Assembly: GCA_903772945.1 (NCBI GenBank)
Contig: CAICTM010000345.1
Location: 1 to 64,000, forward strand
Direction of reading: 5' to 3'
DNA length: 64,000 nt
Source: Seminavis robusta
Taxonomy: Eukaryota > Bacillariophyta > Bacillariophyceae > Naviculales > Naviculaceae
The first letter of the stretch is position 1; the number at the start of each line of letters is the position of its first letter. Under the pieces are notes generated by a model. That model was not told where the DNA came from. It made no database searches and was given only the letters and a program-made list of their open reading frames with translations. Position numbers and translations under genes: made by a program. Shown here piece by piece: positions 43,916 through 56,200 of this stretch.

Positions 43916-44995
43916 CTACAAACTCCCAGTCTTTTCCTTTTCCTTTCGTTTCCGTATTTCATCCTTTGCCATTCGCAACAGGAGTTCATAGGTCATGAAC
44001 GTGATACAACAGTTGGGTATCACTCGAATCAAAGCCACAGGCAAACCAGAGTAGAATCCCAACAAGCCATCTTGCGCATAGACTCGACGGGTGGTCTGCA
44101 ACAGAGACATTCCGGCTGCCCCACGAGCATCCATCATTCGTGATCGGATCACTTCGTGTGGATATGTCAACAGGGACGCTGTCATTTTACTGAGTCCACT
44201 GGCCAAGAATAAATCCAATGCAGTTGGTTCCAGTACCTGTTCTCCTTCCGATACCTTATTGTTGCGTTGGTTGACCAGAGCTGTTTTTAGCCACTCGTAG
44301 ACAGGAAATTGCACTGCAACGTGGGAGAGTCCCATCATGTTAGCACTCATTCCTCTCCAGAAAATTTTGACTCCACCTTCTTGATGGAGCGTTTGAATGG
44401 TCCGTACAATTCCCGAGGGTGCTCCCCCACCGTGCAACGCTTCCGTCTGCAACCGCGTCCGCACGACAAACATGGGATTGCAAATGAGATCCGACACGGC
44501 CCCGGCCGCCACGGCCGATCCACAGTGGACCAAACTGGGTTGGGTTTCCGGTGATGCCATGGTCCATCGTCGTTTCAGTTCGTCGTAGAGTGGAAAATAA
44601 ACGCCCCAAAAGGCGGGTACGGTACACAGAGCGGCTCCCAGTCCTCGAAAGTATCCCGTGAAACCTTCAGTGCGTCCAATGTCGACGAGTGCTTCTCGCA
44701 AGGACGACGCGGGAGCCTTTTTGAGATCCGTCCAGACTTGGAGGCGTGTCCTCACCAAATCCAAAGGAGCACAAATGACCGAGGAGAGAGCGCCACTCCC
44801 CACACCGGCAAAGAGAGAGGACCACAGGTAGACGGGGTCTCGCTGTAAAGTGGATTGTTGTTGTTGTTGTTGAGCAGAAATCAACTTGGCAAGTTCCTTC
44901 TTCTGTTCCTGTTCTTGAGCCGGATAGGCAGCTTCTGTCCCCACAAATTGAGTGGCAGCACCACGTGTGGTTTGCTTGGAGACTAGCGAGGCCAT
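43916..44995 (-). CDS. Mitochondrial carrier family protein (SLC25, NAD/pyrimidine/folate-type)
   Basis: Three SLC25 repeats with signature motifs PLDLVRTRLQ, NPMFVVRTRLQ and YPHEVIRSRM, each at the end of an odd-numbered helix; six helices are predicted. The second motif, with an aromatic residue in place of the acidic one, is typical of the NAD+/pyrimidine-nucleotide/folate carriers. I start at ATG 44995 (MASLVSKQTTRG, 359 residues). The frame stays open upstream to an ATG near 45186, which would add ~64 residues including a hydrophobic segment. A Gln run precedes the first helix. Carriers of this group reside in the mitochondrial inner membrane, plastid or peroxisome. The substrate is not decidable by eye. 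Confidence 0.88.
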   Translation of the reverse strand: MASLVSKQTTRGAATQFVGTEAAYPAQEQEQKKELAKLISAQQQQQQSTLQRDPVYLWSSLFAGVGSGALSSVICAPLDLVRTRLQVWTDLKKAPASSLREALVDIGRTEGFTGYFRGLGAALCTVPAFWGVYFPLYDELKRRWTMASPETQPSLVHCGSAVAAGAVSDLICNPMFVVRTRLQTEALHGGGAPSGIVRTIQTLHQEGGVKIFWRGMSANMMGLSHVAVQFPVYEWLKTALVNQRNNKVSEGEQVLEPTALDLFLASGLSKMTASLLTYPHEVIRSRMMDARGAAGMSLLQTTRRVYAQDGLLGFYSGLPVALIRVIPNCCITFMTYELLLRMAKDEIRKRKEKEKTGSL

Positions 44996-45633
44996 TCTTC
45001 TTGTTCTTCTTTTGGTTGGAATTAGTGTCGCTGTGGCACGGCGTATGTATACGGTGGTTGCCAAAGATAATTGTGACGCGGAGACAGTAGTGACTGCGAA
45101 ATGGCAGCACAAACAGAACACCAAAACGACAACTCGATGAAACTGCCAATAGGAACAACCTCTGGACTTGGTTCGATGCAATGGCATGTCCCAGAAAAGG
45201 ACAACCACTGGCTAGCTAGCTGGCAGCAAAAGCTCGGGTCGGGGTCTTGTCGAACGATAAAACAAAGATCAGGCTCAACAAACGTTTAGCAGCAGAAGTA
45301 GGCTAACAATGAGCAAGGTTGAGGAAGACTGGACTCGACTCCTTGCTGGACCGACCACCACAACGAACTGATTGAAACTGGAAGTTGTTGTGGAAGTGCG
45401 TTCATGGGTGATGCAAGCAACTTTGGGCCGTTGCAATTTTATTCGCTGGCGAAGCGAACCCGTTGCTTCTGAATTGAATATTCTGCCGCTGACGCGAGTC
45501 ACGAACAAAGCCATCCCGTAAGGTTTTCCTCTTTGGAGGGTTGAGATCAGATCGGAGTTCGCGAAACCGCGAAAGCTACAGATCCGATGATCTTCACAGC
45601 ACGGCAGCAGCAGCACACAAAGGCGACCCGACC
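44996..45633. other. Divergent intergenic region
   Basis: Between the carrier and LRR genes, which point away from each other, so it should hold both promoters. A CTAGCTAGCTGG run is near 45211. No TATA box is convincing. Confidence 0.45.
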
Positions 45634-46906
45634 ATGGCAATGGCAGCCTCAACCGAATGGCCACAAGACCCAAGCTGTCTCATGGCTAGTAGGCTTGGTG
45701 ATGATAGTCAGATCTATGTTGATGATGAAGATGACTCTAAATTCCAAAAAGCCTCCGAAGTAAAGATTCATCTTGACGGAGACTTGGATTTATCATTGCC
45801 ACAGACAGCAAGCGGGGATGAACCCACCACTGCAGGAGAGGCGCTGGTGTCATTTCTGACTGGCTGGAAACCATTGAAAGAGCTCGTATTGTGGCATGAA
45901 GACTATGCTCATCTTCCCTTGGGAACACTCATACAGCTGGTTCGACAAATGGATGCGCCGGACCTTCGGGAAATCATTTTGATGCAAGACGTGTCACTCT
46001 TTGGGAGTGTGGAACAAATGAAATCTCTTGCCACCACTATACAACAATATCTGCCCAATTTAGTGTCTCTTGATTTTTAATAAGGCGTATGATGTTGAGG
46101 AGGATGGTGACGAATCCAGTGGCTTCCTGGACCCTGTAATGCACCTGCTGGTTGGAGCGCATTCGAGCTGCCACTTTGGCTTTCATCCCCGCTATGTGAC
46201 AAAACAAGGAATTCAACACATTTTTTCCTTGTCTCATTTGACAGAGCTATCTTTGTTCGAACAGCTTTGGCCTGAGGAAATTGTTGTTACGGCAATGGTT
46301 TGTCTGTTGGAGAACAAAACAATGACGCAGTTCCAACTGCATTGCTTATCCATCGAAAATTCAGAAACAGCCAATGCCATTTGCAATGCTCTGGAAAAGA
46401 ATGAAACGCTTCAACAGTTGGATTTGGTCTGTATAAATGGTATTGGGCACGATGTTGTACAGCCAATTCTCAAGTCGCTTGCTCTATCGAAACTCCAGCG
46501 CTTTTCAATGACACGTTTTTGGAAGATGCCAGTTTTTCCTGCTATTTGTTTGGCAGCGGAGCAAGCACTTGAGAAGAACATGAATCTTGTTCACTTGGAT
46601 GTCTGGGGGGGCTCTGGCGATCTACCAAAAGAGGTGCAACACAATGGACTTTTCCTTGCTTTGAACGCCACAGGACAGCGAACTTTGCTGCTAGAGAATC
46701 CCGACTACAATCACGAAACGTGGGTGGATGCATTGATCCAAGTCGACAGTGTTGCCGCCTTGTATTATTTTCTCGCAGAGAACCCAGCCTTGATTACTCA
46801 ACTTGTCGTCCAGCAGCCCAGTCTGACCGAGCAGCCCAGCAAGCGCAAGCGTCTCTACTATTGCCCGGCCAAGTATTCTGAAGAAATGAACAAGCGCTTC
46901 AAGTAA
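45634..46906 (+). CDS. LRR/RNI-like protein, split by a +1 frame change
   Basis: The first reading frame starts at ATG 45634 and ends at TAA 46078-46080. The second continues in the +1 frame to a stop at 46904-46906. Around the join the DNA reads GATTTTTAATAAGGCG. The first frame gives SLDF then stop; the second gives FNKAYDVEEDG. Protein content on both sides is coherent: an acidic start, then leucine-rich segments such as LKELVLWHE, LREIILMQD, LTELSLFEQ, FQLHCLSIEN and LQQLDLVCI, spaced like ribonuclease-inhibitor-type repeats. The total is about 423 residues. No intron fits the join. A homopolymer error, a true frameshift, or +1 recoding at TTT-TAA are the options. LRR proteins of this kind are abundant in pennate diatoms; the role is unknown. 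Confidence 0.7.
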
Positions 46907-47242
46907 GTGTCGCTGGCTGGTGAAACACTGAAAGTTGTTTGGGGGATGATGAAAGAAAAATTGTCTGGGTGCCTTGAACATCAGCCAGCCAGGAGTACCT
47001 GGTACCATCCGTACGGTATGTACTTGTAGTTCAAGGAAGCAAGAGAGACAGGTGGGACAACGGAATCCTAGGTCCTTTACAACAGGACGACGAATCTGGA
47101 GCTAGAGCAGAGGATTTCCAGGTTTTGTGCGTGGTGCATGAACACGGAAAGTACCTTACGACAAACTACAAGTTGTCCTCCTTGATTTCAAAATTGCCAG
47201 TCCCTTTTTATTACTGAGTTGTGAAGATGGCTGCTAGCTAGT
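46907..47242. other. Convergent intergenic region
   Basis: Shared 3' region of the LRR and histidine kinase genes. It includes a CTAGCTAGTCTAG stretch at 47232. Nothing else is seen. Confidence 0.45.
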
Positions 47243-50200
47243 CTAGAAGCCAAAGAACTCAGACAACAGATTTCGAATGTCATCCAGGCGAAATGGCTTG
47301 GACAAGAAGCCTGTGGCACCAGCAGCAACAGCTTGAGCTTTGAACTCATCTAGTGCATGAGCTGTCACAAAGATGACCTTGGCATTTGGTTTGCGATCCA
47401 CAATCAGTCTTGTGGCCTCCATGCCTCCCATAACCGGCATCTGAATCAAGTCACAAATAGAATTTTACAAAGATTGGCTGGTTGAGACCACCGACCATAT
47501 AGCAAAACTAACGCAAAAACATGTACAGCCGCCAAAAAACAGAAGCCAACTACAACAACTCACCTGGATGTCCATGAAAACACAGTCAAATTTCTCTGTC
47601 TCACAAAGATCCACTGCTTTTTTCCCGTTGTCGACAATGGTTAAATCTGTAACCCCTACCCGTGCTAAAACCTTCTGGAGTACTTTTTGGTTGACCACAT
47701 TGTCTTCTGCATACAACACCTTGAAGTTTCGCTGCGGGGGTACGACTCTGCTCTTGGACCCTCTTGGGGTGGGTGGCTCTGACTTCGCTGCTCCAGCAGG
47801 AGCCATTGACTGTTGGCTAACGGTGGTTACCGTAGCTATCGTGGAAGAGGAGCCATTGCCATTGAAACCAGCAAATAGACCCCCTTGAGGAGCAGCAGGC
47901 AGGCCAGCAAACAGCCCCCCTTGAGGTGCAGGACCTGCAATGCTGCTGCCAGCAGTCGGAGCAGCAGCAGCAGGAGGTGCCTGTTGTTGGCCAGGGGTGG
48001 TTCCTGAAACTGTGGTGGAAGCACCAGTGCTATTGATACCAGCAAATAGACCCCCTTGAGGAGCAGCAGGCAGGCCAGCAAACAGCCCCCCTTTTGGAGT
48101 AGGAGCTGTGATGCTGCTGCTAGCAGTGGGAGCAGGAGCAGCAGGCAGTGGCTGTTGTTGGCCAGGGGTGGTTCCTGAAACTGTGGTGCAAGCACCAGTG
48201 CTAGTGATACCAGCAAATAGACCCCCTTGAGGAGCAGCAGGCAGGCCAGCAAACAGTCCCCCTTGAGGAGTAGGAGCTGCCATGCTGCTGCCAGCAGTGG
48301 GAGCAGGAGCAGCAGGCACTGGCTGTTGTTGGCCAGGGGTGGTTCCTGAAACTGTGGTGGAAGCCCCAGTGCTATTGATACCAGCAAATAGACCCCCTTG
48401 AGGAGCAGGTACGGCAGCAAACAGCCCACCCTGGGGAGCAGGAGTAGGCTTGCTGTTGGCTCCAGTTGGAGCAGGAGCAGGAGCAGCAGGCATTGGTTGT
48501 TGGCCAGGAGAAGTTTGGCCAGTGCCGCTGTTACCTGCAGTGCCATTGATACCTGAAAAAAGACCCCCCTGGGTCGGAGCCAGGCCAGCAAATAGCCCCC
48601 CCTGAGGAGCAGGAGAAGGAGCAGGGGAAGGATTGTTCGTTAGACCAGCAAAAAGACCCCCTTGAGAGGTAGCAGTAGGAGCTGCAGTCACCGGTTGTTG
48701 GCCAGCGGTGCTTCGCTGGGGAGCTGAACCATTGCCATTGATACCAGCAAAAAGGCCACCTTGAGGAGCTGGCAGGCCAGCAAACAGGCCACCATGAACA
48801 AGAGGAGTAGGCTTTTTGCTGCCGACAACAGTGGGGGCAGGAGCAGAAGTTACTGGTTGTTGGCCAACCATGGGTCCCATGGCTCTTGTAGAGGCGCCAT
48901 TGATAGCAGAAGGAAGCCCCGCTTGATCAGCGGTGCTGGTCTTCGGTGCGCCTACTTTTGCCGCAGGATTGCTGTTCTTGCTTGCTCCTTCAGAGGCACC
49001 CTTGAATTCCTCCAGGACTTTCTTAATGTCAGCAATTCCAAAGGGTTTGGCTATAAAGCCCGAACCTCCAACAGCATCAGCTTTTGCCTTGAATTCTTCC
49101 AATGGTTGGGCAGAAACAAAGATGACCTTTGCACTTGGGTCACGCTCCACAATCAATCTAGTTGCCTCGAGCCCGTCCATCACAGGCATCTGGGCAAGGA
49201 TCACGGTTTGGTGAGAAAAACAAACAAAGAAGCACTGAAGTACACCTTAGTGCCCTCACATACCTGCATGTCCATGAAGATGCAGTCAAACTTCTCAGTC
49301 TCACAGACATCAACAGCTTCCTTCCCATTGTCCACAATTGTTAAGTTCGTTATCCCAACGCGCTTCAGGACCCTTGACAGTACTTTTTGATTAACCAAGT
49401 TGTCCTCGGCATAAAGAAACTTTAGATTCTGTTCCGGGGCTGCAGGTTTGCTTGTTGTTGCTGCTGGTGTTACTGTACCCGACGGGTTTAATTTTGCTGC
49501 AGCCACGACAGATATCTGTGGTTTTTGCCCAGGCTTGGTTCCCAAGGCAGTTGATGAGGCTGCACCAAAATTGTCAGCGGCAAACAGCCCCCCCTGTGGA
49601 CTGGGGTTGCCCTTTATGCCAGCAAATGGTGGACTGGGGTTGCTGTTTATGCCAGCACACTGCCCACAATGTGGACAGGGGTTGCTCTGTATGCCAGCAA
49701 ACAGCCCACCTTGTGGCGGCAAATGTTTGACTCCGGCACCAGTTGCAGCAGAAACAGCAGACAGAGGTAGCTGGTCAGGGGTGGCTCCGGTGGCTGCTGT
49801 GGCAGAAACCACACCATTGATACCAGCAAAAAGTCCCCCTTGTGGAGTAGGTAGGCCAGCAAAGAGTCCCCCTTGAGAACTAGGAGCAGGCTTGCTGGTG
49901 TTGACAACAGTCAGTCCGGGAGAAGCCCTTGGTTGCTGTGCTGAGGTGGCTTCAATAATAGCCCCATTACTACCAGCAAGATCCCCTTGGGGACAAGACT
50001 GGTTGTTCACAGCCCCTTGCGGTGGTGCATGATTGATGATGCTTTCACCAGCTCTTGGAGAAGCAAATTTGAAATCAGCCAGGAGTTTCTTGATATCATC
50101 AAGTCGAAAGGGCTTCGATAGGAAGCCTGATCCTCCCACAGCATCAGCTTGTGCCTTGAACTCCTCCAATGCATGGGCAGTGCAAAAGATGACCTTTGCA

Positions 50201-53200
50201 TCTGGATCACGCTCGACAATTAGTTTAGTTGCATCTAGCCCACCCATGACAGGCATCTAGTGTTGCAGCAGAGAGAATCGTTTGGTGAGAAAACCATGAA
50301 GGCAATCGCTGCCAACAGGACATTCAGAACCTACCTGGACATCCATAAAGATGCAGTCAAACTTCTGGGTTTCACAAACATCGACTGCCTTCTTTCCGTT
50401 GTCGACAAGTGTTAATTTCGTAATCCCAACACGTTTTAGGACCCTCGCCAGTACTTTTTGGTTGACCGTGTTATCCTCTGCATATAGGACGTTTAGATTT
50501 TGGCCTGAGGCTGTAGGTTGTCTTGTGGATATTGTACTTGACAGGTTTGAAGTTGTTGGTATCAGTGATTGTTGTCGGCTGTTTTCTCCAGTAGATAGCC
50601 CGCCTTGAGGACTGCATTCATCTTTGTCAGCAAATAGCCCCCCTTGAGAAGCAGGATTATCGTTGATGCTCGCAAACAGCCCACCTTGTGCCCCTGTCGC
50701 AGCTGCCGAAACAACCTTGTCATTGACAACCAGCGATGGGACCACGTCGATGGTCGTCGTTGATGCGGCGAATAAACCTTTCGCCAAGGCTGGGATACCC
50801 GGAGCCGAGTGCCGCCTGCTCTCCGTGAACGGGGCAAACAGCTTCCCGTACTTGTCGTCATCAGAAATACCATAGAACAGATTCCTAGCACTCTGAGGCG
50901 TACTGGATTGTGGAGATTTCAGTATCGAAAGGCGGCGATTCGAGAACATCTTTTCGGTCTTTCTGCGTTCGATGTGCTCAGCGATTGCCGTAAGCAACGC
51001 AGAGGGGAATACTCCGTCCAAAGACTTGAAATGCCTATCTTTGGTCATCTCAACGGCATATTTCGGTCCAAATGTCATCAAAGTGTAGTTGAGTTTGCAT
51101 AAGATTTCTTCCAGCCTTTCGATGGTTCCGAATTCGTAGAGGTCCTCTTGAACCAGTACGGCAAAATGCTTGTCAGGTGTGACAAGGTTGGCTAGTCTGA
51201 GCTTTTTGTGTGCTTGCTCCAAGTTCTCGCACCTGATCACATTTAGATCGAAGGCTTCGTTCTCAGCACTCTGCAATGGAACGGGCTCCTCCTTGATTTT
51301 GTACGTCGTGAAGCTGTAGTCGTAGTGCTGCTTTGGCTCCACAATCACAATAGTTGTGTTTCGCAGCCTCTTTCGAAGCTTTGCAACGTTCACCGGTTTA
51401 CCCTTGAATGGTAAGTCAACCGTGAACTCAGCAAACTTTCCGTAATCCGACTGCACTGAGATCGTTCCGCCCAGCCTTTTGACAAGCTTGGAGGTGATCG
51501 ACAGTCCTAGACCTGGGAGATACAGAAAAAAGCGAGATGTGAGCGGCATGCAGCCGCATTCAATGTTGGCTACACAATTTTCCTGACATACCCGTTCCAC
51601 CATACAAAGTCTGCGTTTCCTTGCTAGCTTGAGAGAAAGGATCAAAAATTGTTTTGAAGTCTTTCTCTTCGATTCCTTTGCCGTAGTCTTTGACAGAGAA
51701 CCGAACTACTTCACCATTGCAAGTGTCGTCGGGGTTGACTCCGGTGGAGGCAACCGGGACAACGGAGACAGTGAAATCGATCACACTATTCTTTTTCGAA
51801 AACTTGCCACTAGAAATCGTGGCAGAGAATTGTGAGGATGGCGGGTACTAGTACAATCCGAAGAAATCGGAACACTACAACTTCTGTACTTACCTGTTGC
51901 CCAACAAGTTAAAAAGCACTTGTTGCAGTCTCCGCGAGTCTGTCGTGAAAGTCTCCGGAAGCAAAGGAGAGTAATGCTTCCGAAGGCGAACGTTCTTGTC
52001 TTGAATTTTCTGCGATATCGAATGCGCCACACTGCTTAGTGTATGCTGCAAGTTTATATCCTTGATGTCCACTTCGAAGCTTCCACTTTCCAGTTTTGCA
52101 TAGTCTAAAACGTCGTCAACTACTGCTTTCAGAAGATCACCACTCGTGTTGATCATTTGGATAGAATCTGAATGCATTGGATCCATCTCGTCGGCATCAT
52201 CCAAGAGAAGAGACGACATCCCGACGATACAATTCAAAGGTGTTCTAATTTCGTGGCTCTAACGAAACCGGGGTATGATTATACGAGGTGAGTGGCGTTC
52301 AAAGAAGGGGCACTGTCATCTGTCTATCAACTTACCATGCAGGCGAAATGCTCCTGTTTGCCGTTCGAAGCGTTTAAGCGGGCGTGAGCATTGCGAGGAG
52401 CAGACACATGCCATTCGATACAATCAAACTTGGATGCACTTACCAATTGTCTGGCTGACTGAATTGCGAGCTGCGCGTTTGCTCGTTCCAGGTCCCTGTT
52501 AGCTTCAGCAAGTTCTTCCGTTCGATCTTTGATTTGTTGCTCCATGGAATCGATCAAATCGCGGTGCAGCTTGTCGAGATGGTTTGTCAGCTTCACCTCT
52601 GACTTGTTGTGTTCCCCGAGAAGGACTGCTTCACGTTGGCAACTGTGTAGAGGCAGGTCTGCCATGGAGAGATTTGCTTCTTCCAATTCTGCAAGGTTCT
52701 TGACATTTGGAAAAAGAACAAACATGACTTGCTTGGGCGACTTGGAAACCTCAACCAGAGTTCCCTTGAGTCTTACTTGTTCTTCCATTGCAGGGCTCAA
52801 GACTGTTTCCAGGAAGAATTGTTTGTCTTTCATCTTATCCAGCACTGACCAGTTCCAATTGCCTGGCATTGGAATCGGGCTTGTTACTGTCAAAATGTCA
52901 TTGACGATTCTGCCGACGACACAGGACTCTTGTATGAGCATTTCGAAATTGTTGCCAACTTGCGTGATTCGAAAATCAGCATCCAGAACAACATGGTATG
53001 GAAAGATTTCCTTAACTAGATCTGCCGAAAGCGACACGCCCGTATTCTGAACCGGGGCCGGGACCGCTTCGTCTTCATTGGGGATTACAGATATCTCTTT
53101 GATGGGAGGGATATCAGTTTGACCGACCATTGATGGCCGACGAGCCAGTCGCTTTCGCCCAGATATTCGACTCGTTCGCGACCCTCCCCCTCCCACCGAA

Positions 53201-56200
53201 TCTTTCCCAGTTCCTTGTTGCGCTTGGGCACCTTCACTTTGCACCGCCAGGAATCGCGTAATTCTGTCGCTTTCCTTGCTTGCTTTGTCGCTTGTCCTGC
53301 TTATCTCTTTGTTGGAAGAATTGATACTGAGACAAGAAGACATGCTTTGATGTGAAATGTCCAAGCGAAGAAAACGATTTATCCTGTCTTTCTCAACTGC
53401 ATTCCGATTGATGGCTGTGAAGACAGCATTCGGTGCCCCAACAGTCAAGCTGGGCCGCCTGCCCTGGAATGAGAGTGAACTAACCCTCTTGGACAAACCG
53501 CCCAACTTCTCGTTTGTTTGAACAACAGTTGGCACAGCCACTTGTTGGTTGCCTGCTTTGGCGATGCTTGTGACAGGCGCCTCGTCTTCTCGAGTTGCTT
53601 TGTCGGCCAACGGCTTTTGGCTAGGCGCATCTTTCTCCTGAGAAGTTGTATCCTTCAACGTCCTTTGACTTTGAAATTCGGGTCCCTTTTTGGCTCTCAA
53701 GAGACGAAGGAATTGCTTGAGCTTCTCCCGTTTCTGGTCGTCTTCCGCGCCATTGTTGTTTGGCATGGACGTCTCTGACTGAAGACGCTTGAGCACCGGT
53801 GGTGCTGGCATTATCTCCAATTGTCGGCTGGGACACGGCGACCCATCCAACGAAGTAGCACGGTTCAAATTACGAGGCCGATTCGGAGCCCGTACCTTTC
53901 GCGGGGAAGGTAACGCCCGGGCTTTTCGCGGTTCCCACACGGCATTTTGTAGATTTCCCACTGACATTGAGCTGGGAATTTGAGATTTGACGTGGCTAAC
54001 TTGAAGCCTTTCATCCAAACCAGCCAACAGCGACGATTGTTGCTTTTCGATCCGATTTCGTGTAGCCGCAATCAACGATTCATGGCTACCCTTCTTCAAA
54101 TGTGTCATGTCTGTAGGGCACGAGTCATGTCGCCCCATGAATGAAGCCAACTTCATATGGCTTGATCTGCTAGGTATTTTCATTTTCAATGTTGCTGGTG
54201 CTTTCGGCCTGTTTGAGCTTGGTTGTTCTGCTACAAACTCTGACGATTCCGTGATCGAGAATTGAGGCCTGCCATGTTTCTGTAATCTCAGAGATGCTTG
54301 CCGCACGGGAGTAGGCTTCACTTTGGGCAGCAAACGCTTGGTGGGGGTTGTCGCTTGTGTGGCCGTCTTGTTGCTATTGATGCTGAGGCTTCCGCTGCTG
54401 TTCATGTTGCAACACTGAAGATATATCTTGACAAGATAGCTCGACTCGGAAACAAGCTCGGACAGCTGGCGGGTGGTCGTCGTCTTGAGCTCGTCAATGG
54501 CAAAGACTCGCCATGGTTTTCCTGTGTTGTCATCCCAGACAGAGAACTTGATTTCGGACGTTCCATTTTTGACGGCTTTTGCGATGGGGCCTCCCCACTT
54601 CCTCACATGGGCTGCTTTCACCGCTTCGTGGTTATAAACGGTATCAAAGATCGTATCTGAATCATTGATATCGACAACCAAATCCTTGCTTCGTTTTGTA
54701 ACCTGGTTGATGATTCGTACTCCCAGAGTGGACTTGGCTTTGTCGTTGCTGTTGATCGGGGCCAGAGGATATTGTGGCTGCTGATTGGTATCTTCGCCGT
54801 GGATGGACATGGTCACCTGTGATTGCTGATCATCAATGTCCATCATGGACAAGGAATTGGCCCCCAATCCTTCGCTCAAAGTAGAATCGAAATAAGAATG
54901 GGAGGAAGTTCCAATTGACATTGTATGCCCATAGGCAAGCGGTCTTTTCGTCGACTCATCAGGGTTGGCCTGCAGGGACGTCGAGGTCACCTCGCTGCCT
55001 GTTCTCACAGCTTCTTGTCGGGCAATCCTTGTTGTGGGCGGCAAGGTCTCTGGATCAATGGAATTCGTTCGTCTAATCCCCCAAGGCGGATCGTTCAGCG
55101 TCGACGACAATGAGGACCCATCGCTTTTGCAACTGGAAATTCGAACAGCAGGTTGCTTTTCAGCCTTTGCAGCAATTTTCTTTTCCTGGTCGCTCAAAAC
55201 AGAGTTGGGCTGTGAAGACGTCAAAGCCAAGTCGCTACTGCTACTGGCGATCGTAAGAGCATGTTGCCGGGTCGCCGCCATCACAGGTTCACTGTGCTGA
55301 TCACAGGAATCGGCCATTCTCTCTGTGGAAGTCTCTCTTTCGATGGCAAGAAACTGCACTTGTACCGGCCTGGTCGCTGGAGATGGTTCGTTCTGCCGAG
55401 GCTCTGTGACTGCAGCAATTGGAGGAGCTGATTCTGCAGTTACCCTTCTGTTTTGCAGTGAGATGGCTACGGAATTCGAGGCTTCCGTCTCAACACTGTC
55501 CTGAGTTGCTGGCTTGACATCCTTTGGCACACACATGAGGCAACATTGGACCAGGGAATCCATCTCTCCGCTACTTTCAGCTGCAACCCTTTCAACTAAC
55601 TTCTGAGTTGTGAATTCTTTCAGGTTGTCCACTGAAAGCAGCTTGTCATTGTCCTCACCTCTTTTGTCTCCCACCTGAATTTGAATCTTGATCTCTGCCA
55701 CTCCCTTTTTGACATCTTGGGCAATTTTTGGCCCCCACTTATGAATGTGAGCTTCCTTCACTGTAGGGCTGTCATAGATTGCATCATAGAGAGTTTCGTT
55801 CTCGGATAGACTCAAAATGAGATCCTTTTGTCGTTTTGTAGTTTGATTGACAACTCGAACTCGAATTGTTGTTGCCATGGCTGGGCGATCTGACATGATT
55901 GGTGGGACAGATTTAGGCACTGTGATTGCCTCACTCAAGACTGGTTCTTCAACATTGCTCTTATCAGCTGTGAACCGGCCGTCATCCTTTGGAGCCACTG
56001 CTGCATCTTCAACGAACTTACTGTCATCCTTTGGCACACACACGAGGCAAAACTGGACAAGGGGGTCTGTTTGTTGAGTACTCTCAGCTGCAGCTGCAAC
56101 CCTCCCAAAAAAACTCTGGATTGTGAGATCCTTCAGATCATCCACTGATAGCAGTTTGTTGTCATTCTCTTCTCTTTCGTTTCCAACCTGGATTTGAACT

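Noticed and set aside
46066-46090. A -1 ribosomal slippage site (A TTT TTA) in the LRR gene
   Set aside because: The downstream frame is +1 relative to the first ORF, so a -1 shift would not reach it.
47836-48591. Leu-rich minus-strand ORF resembling a membrane protein
   Set aside because: It is a frame-shifted reading of the GGLFAG linker repeats of the histidine kinase.
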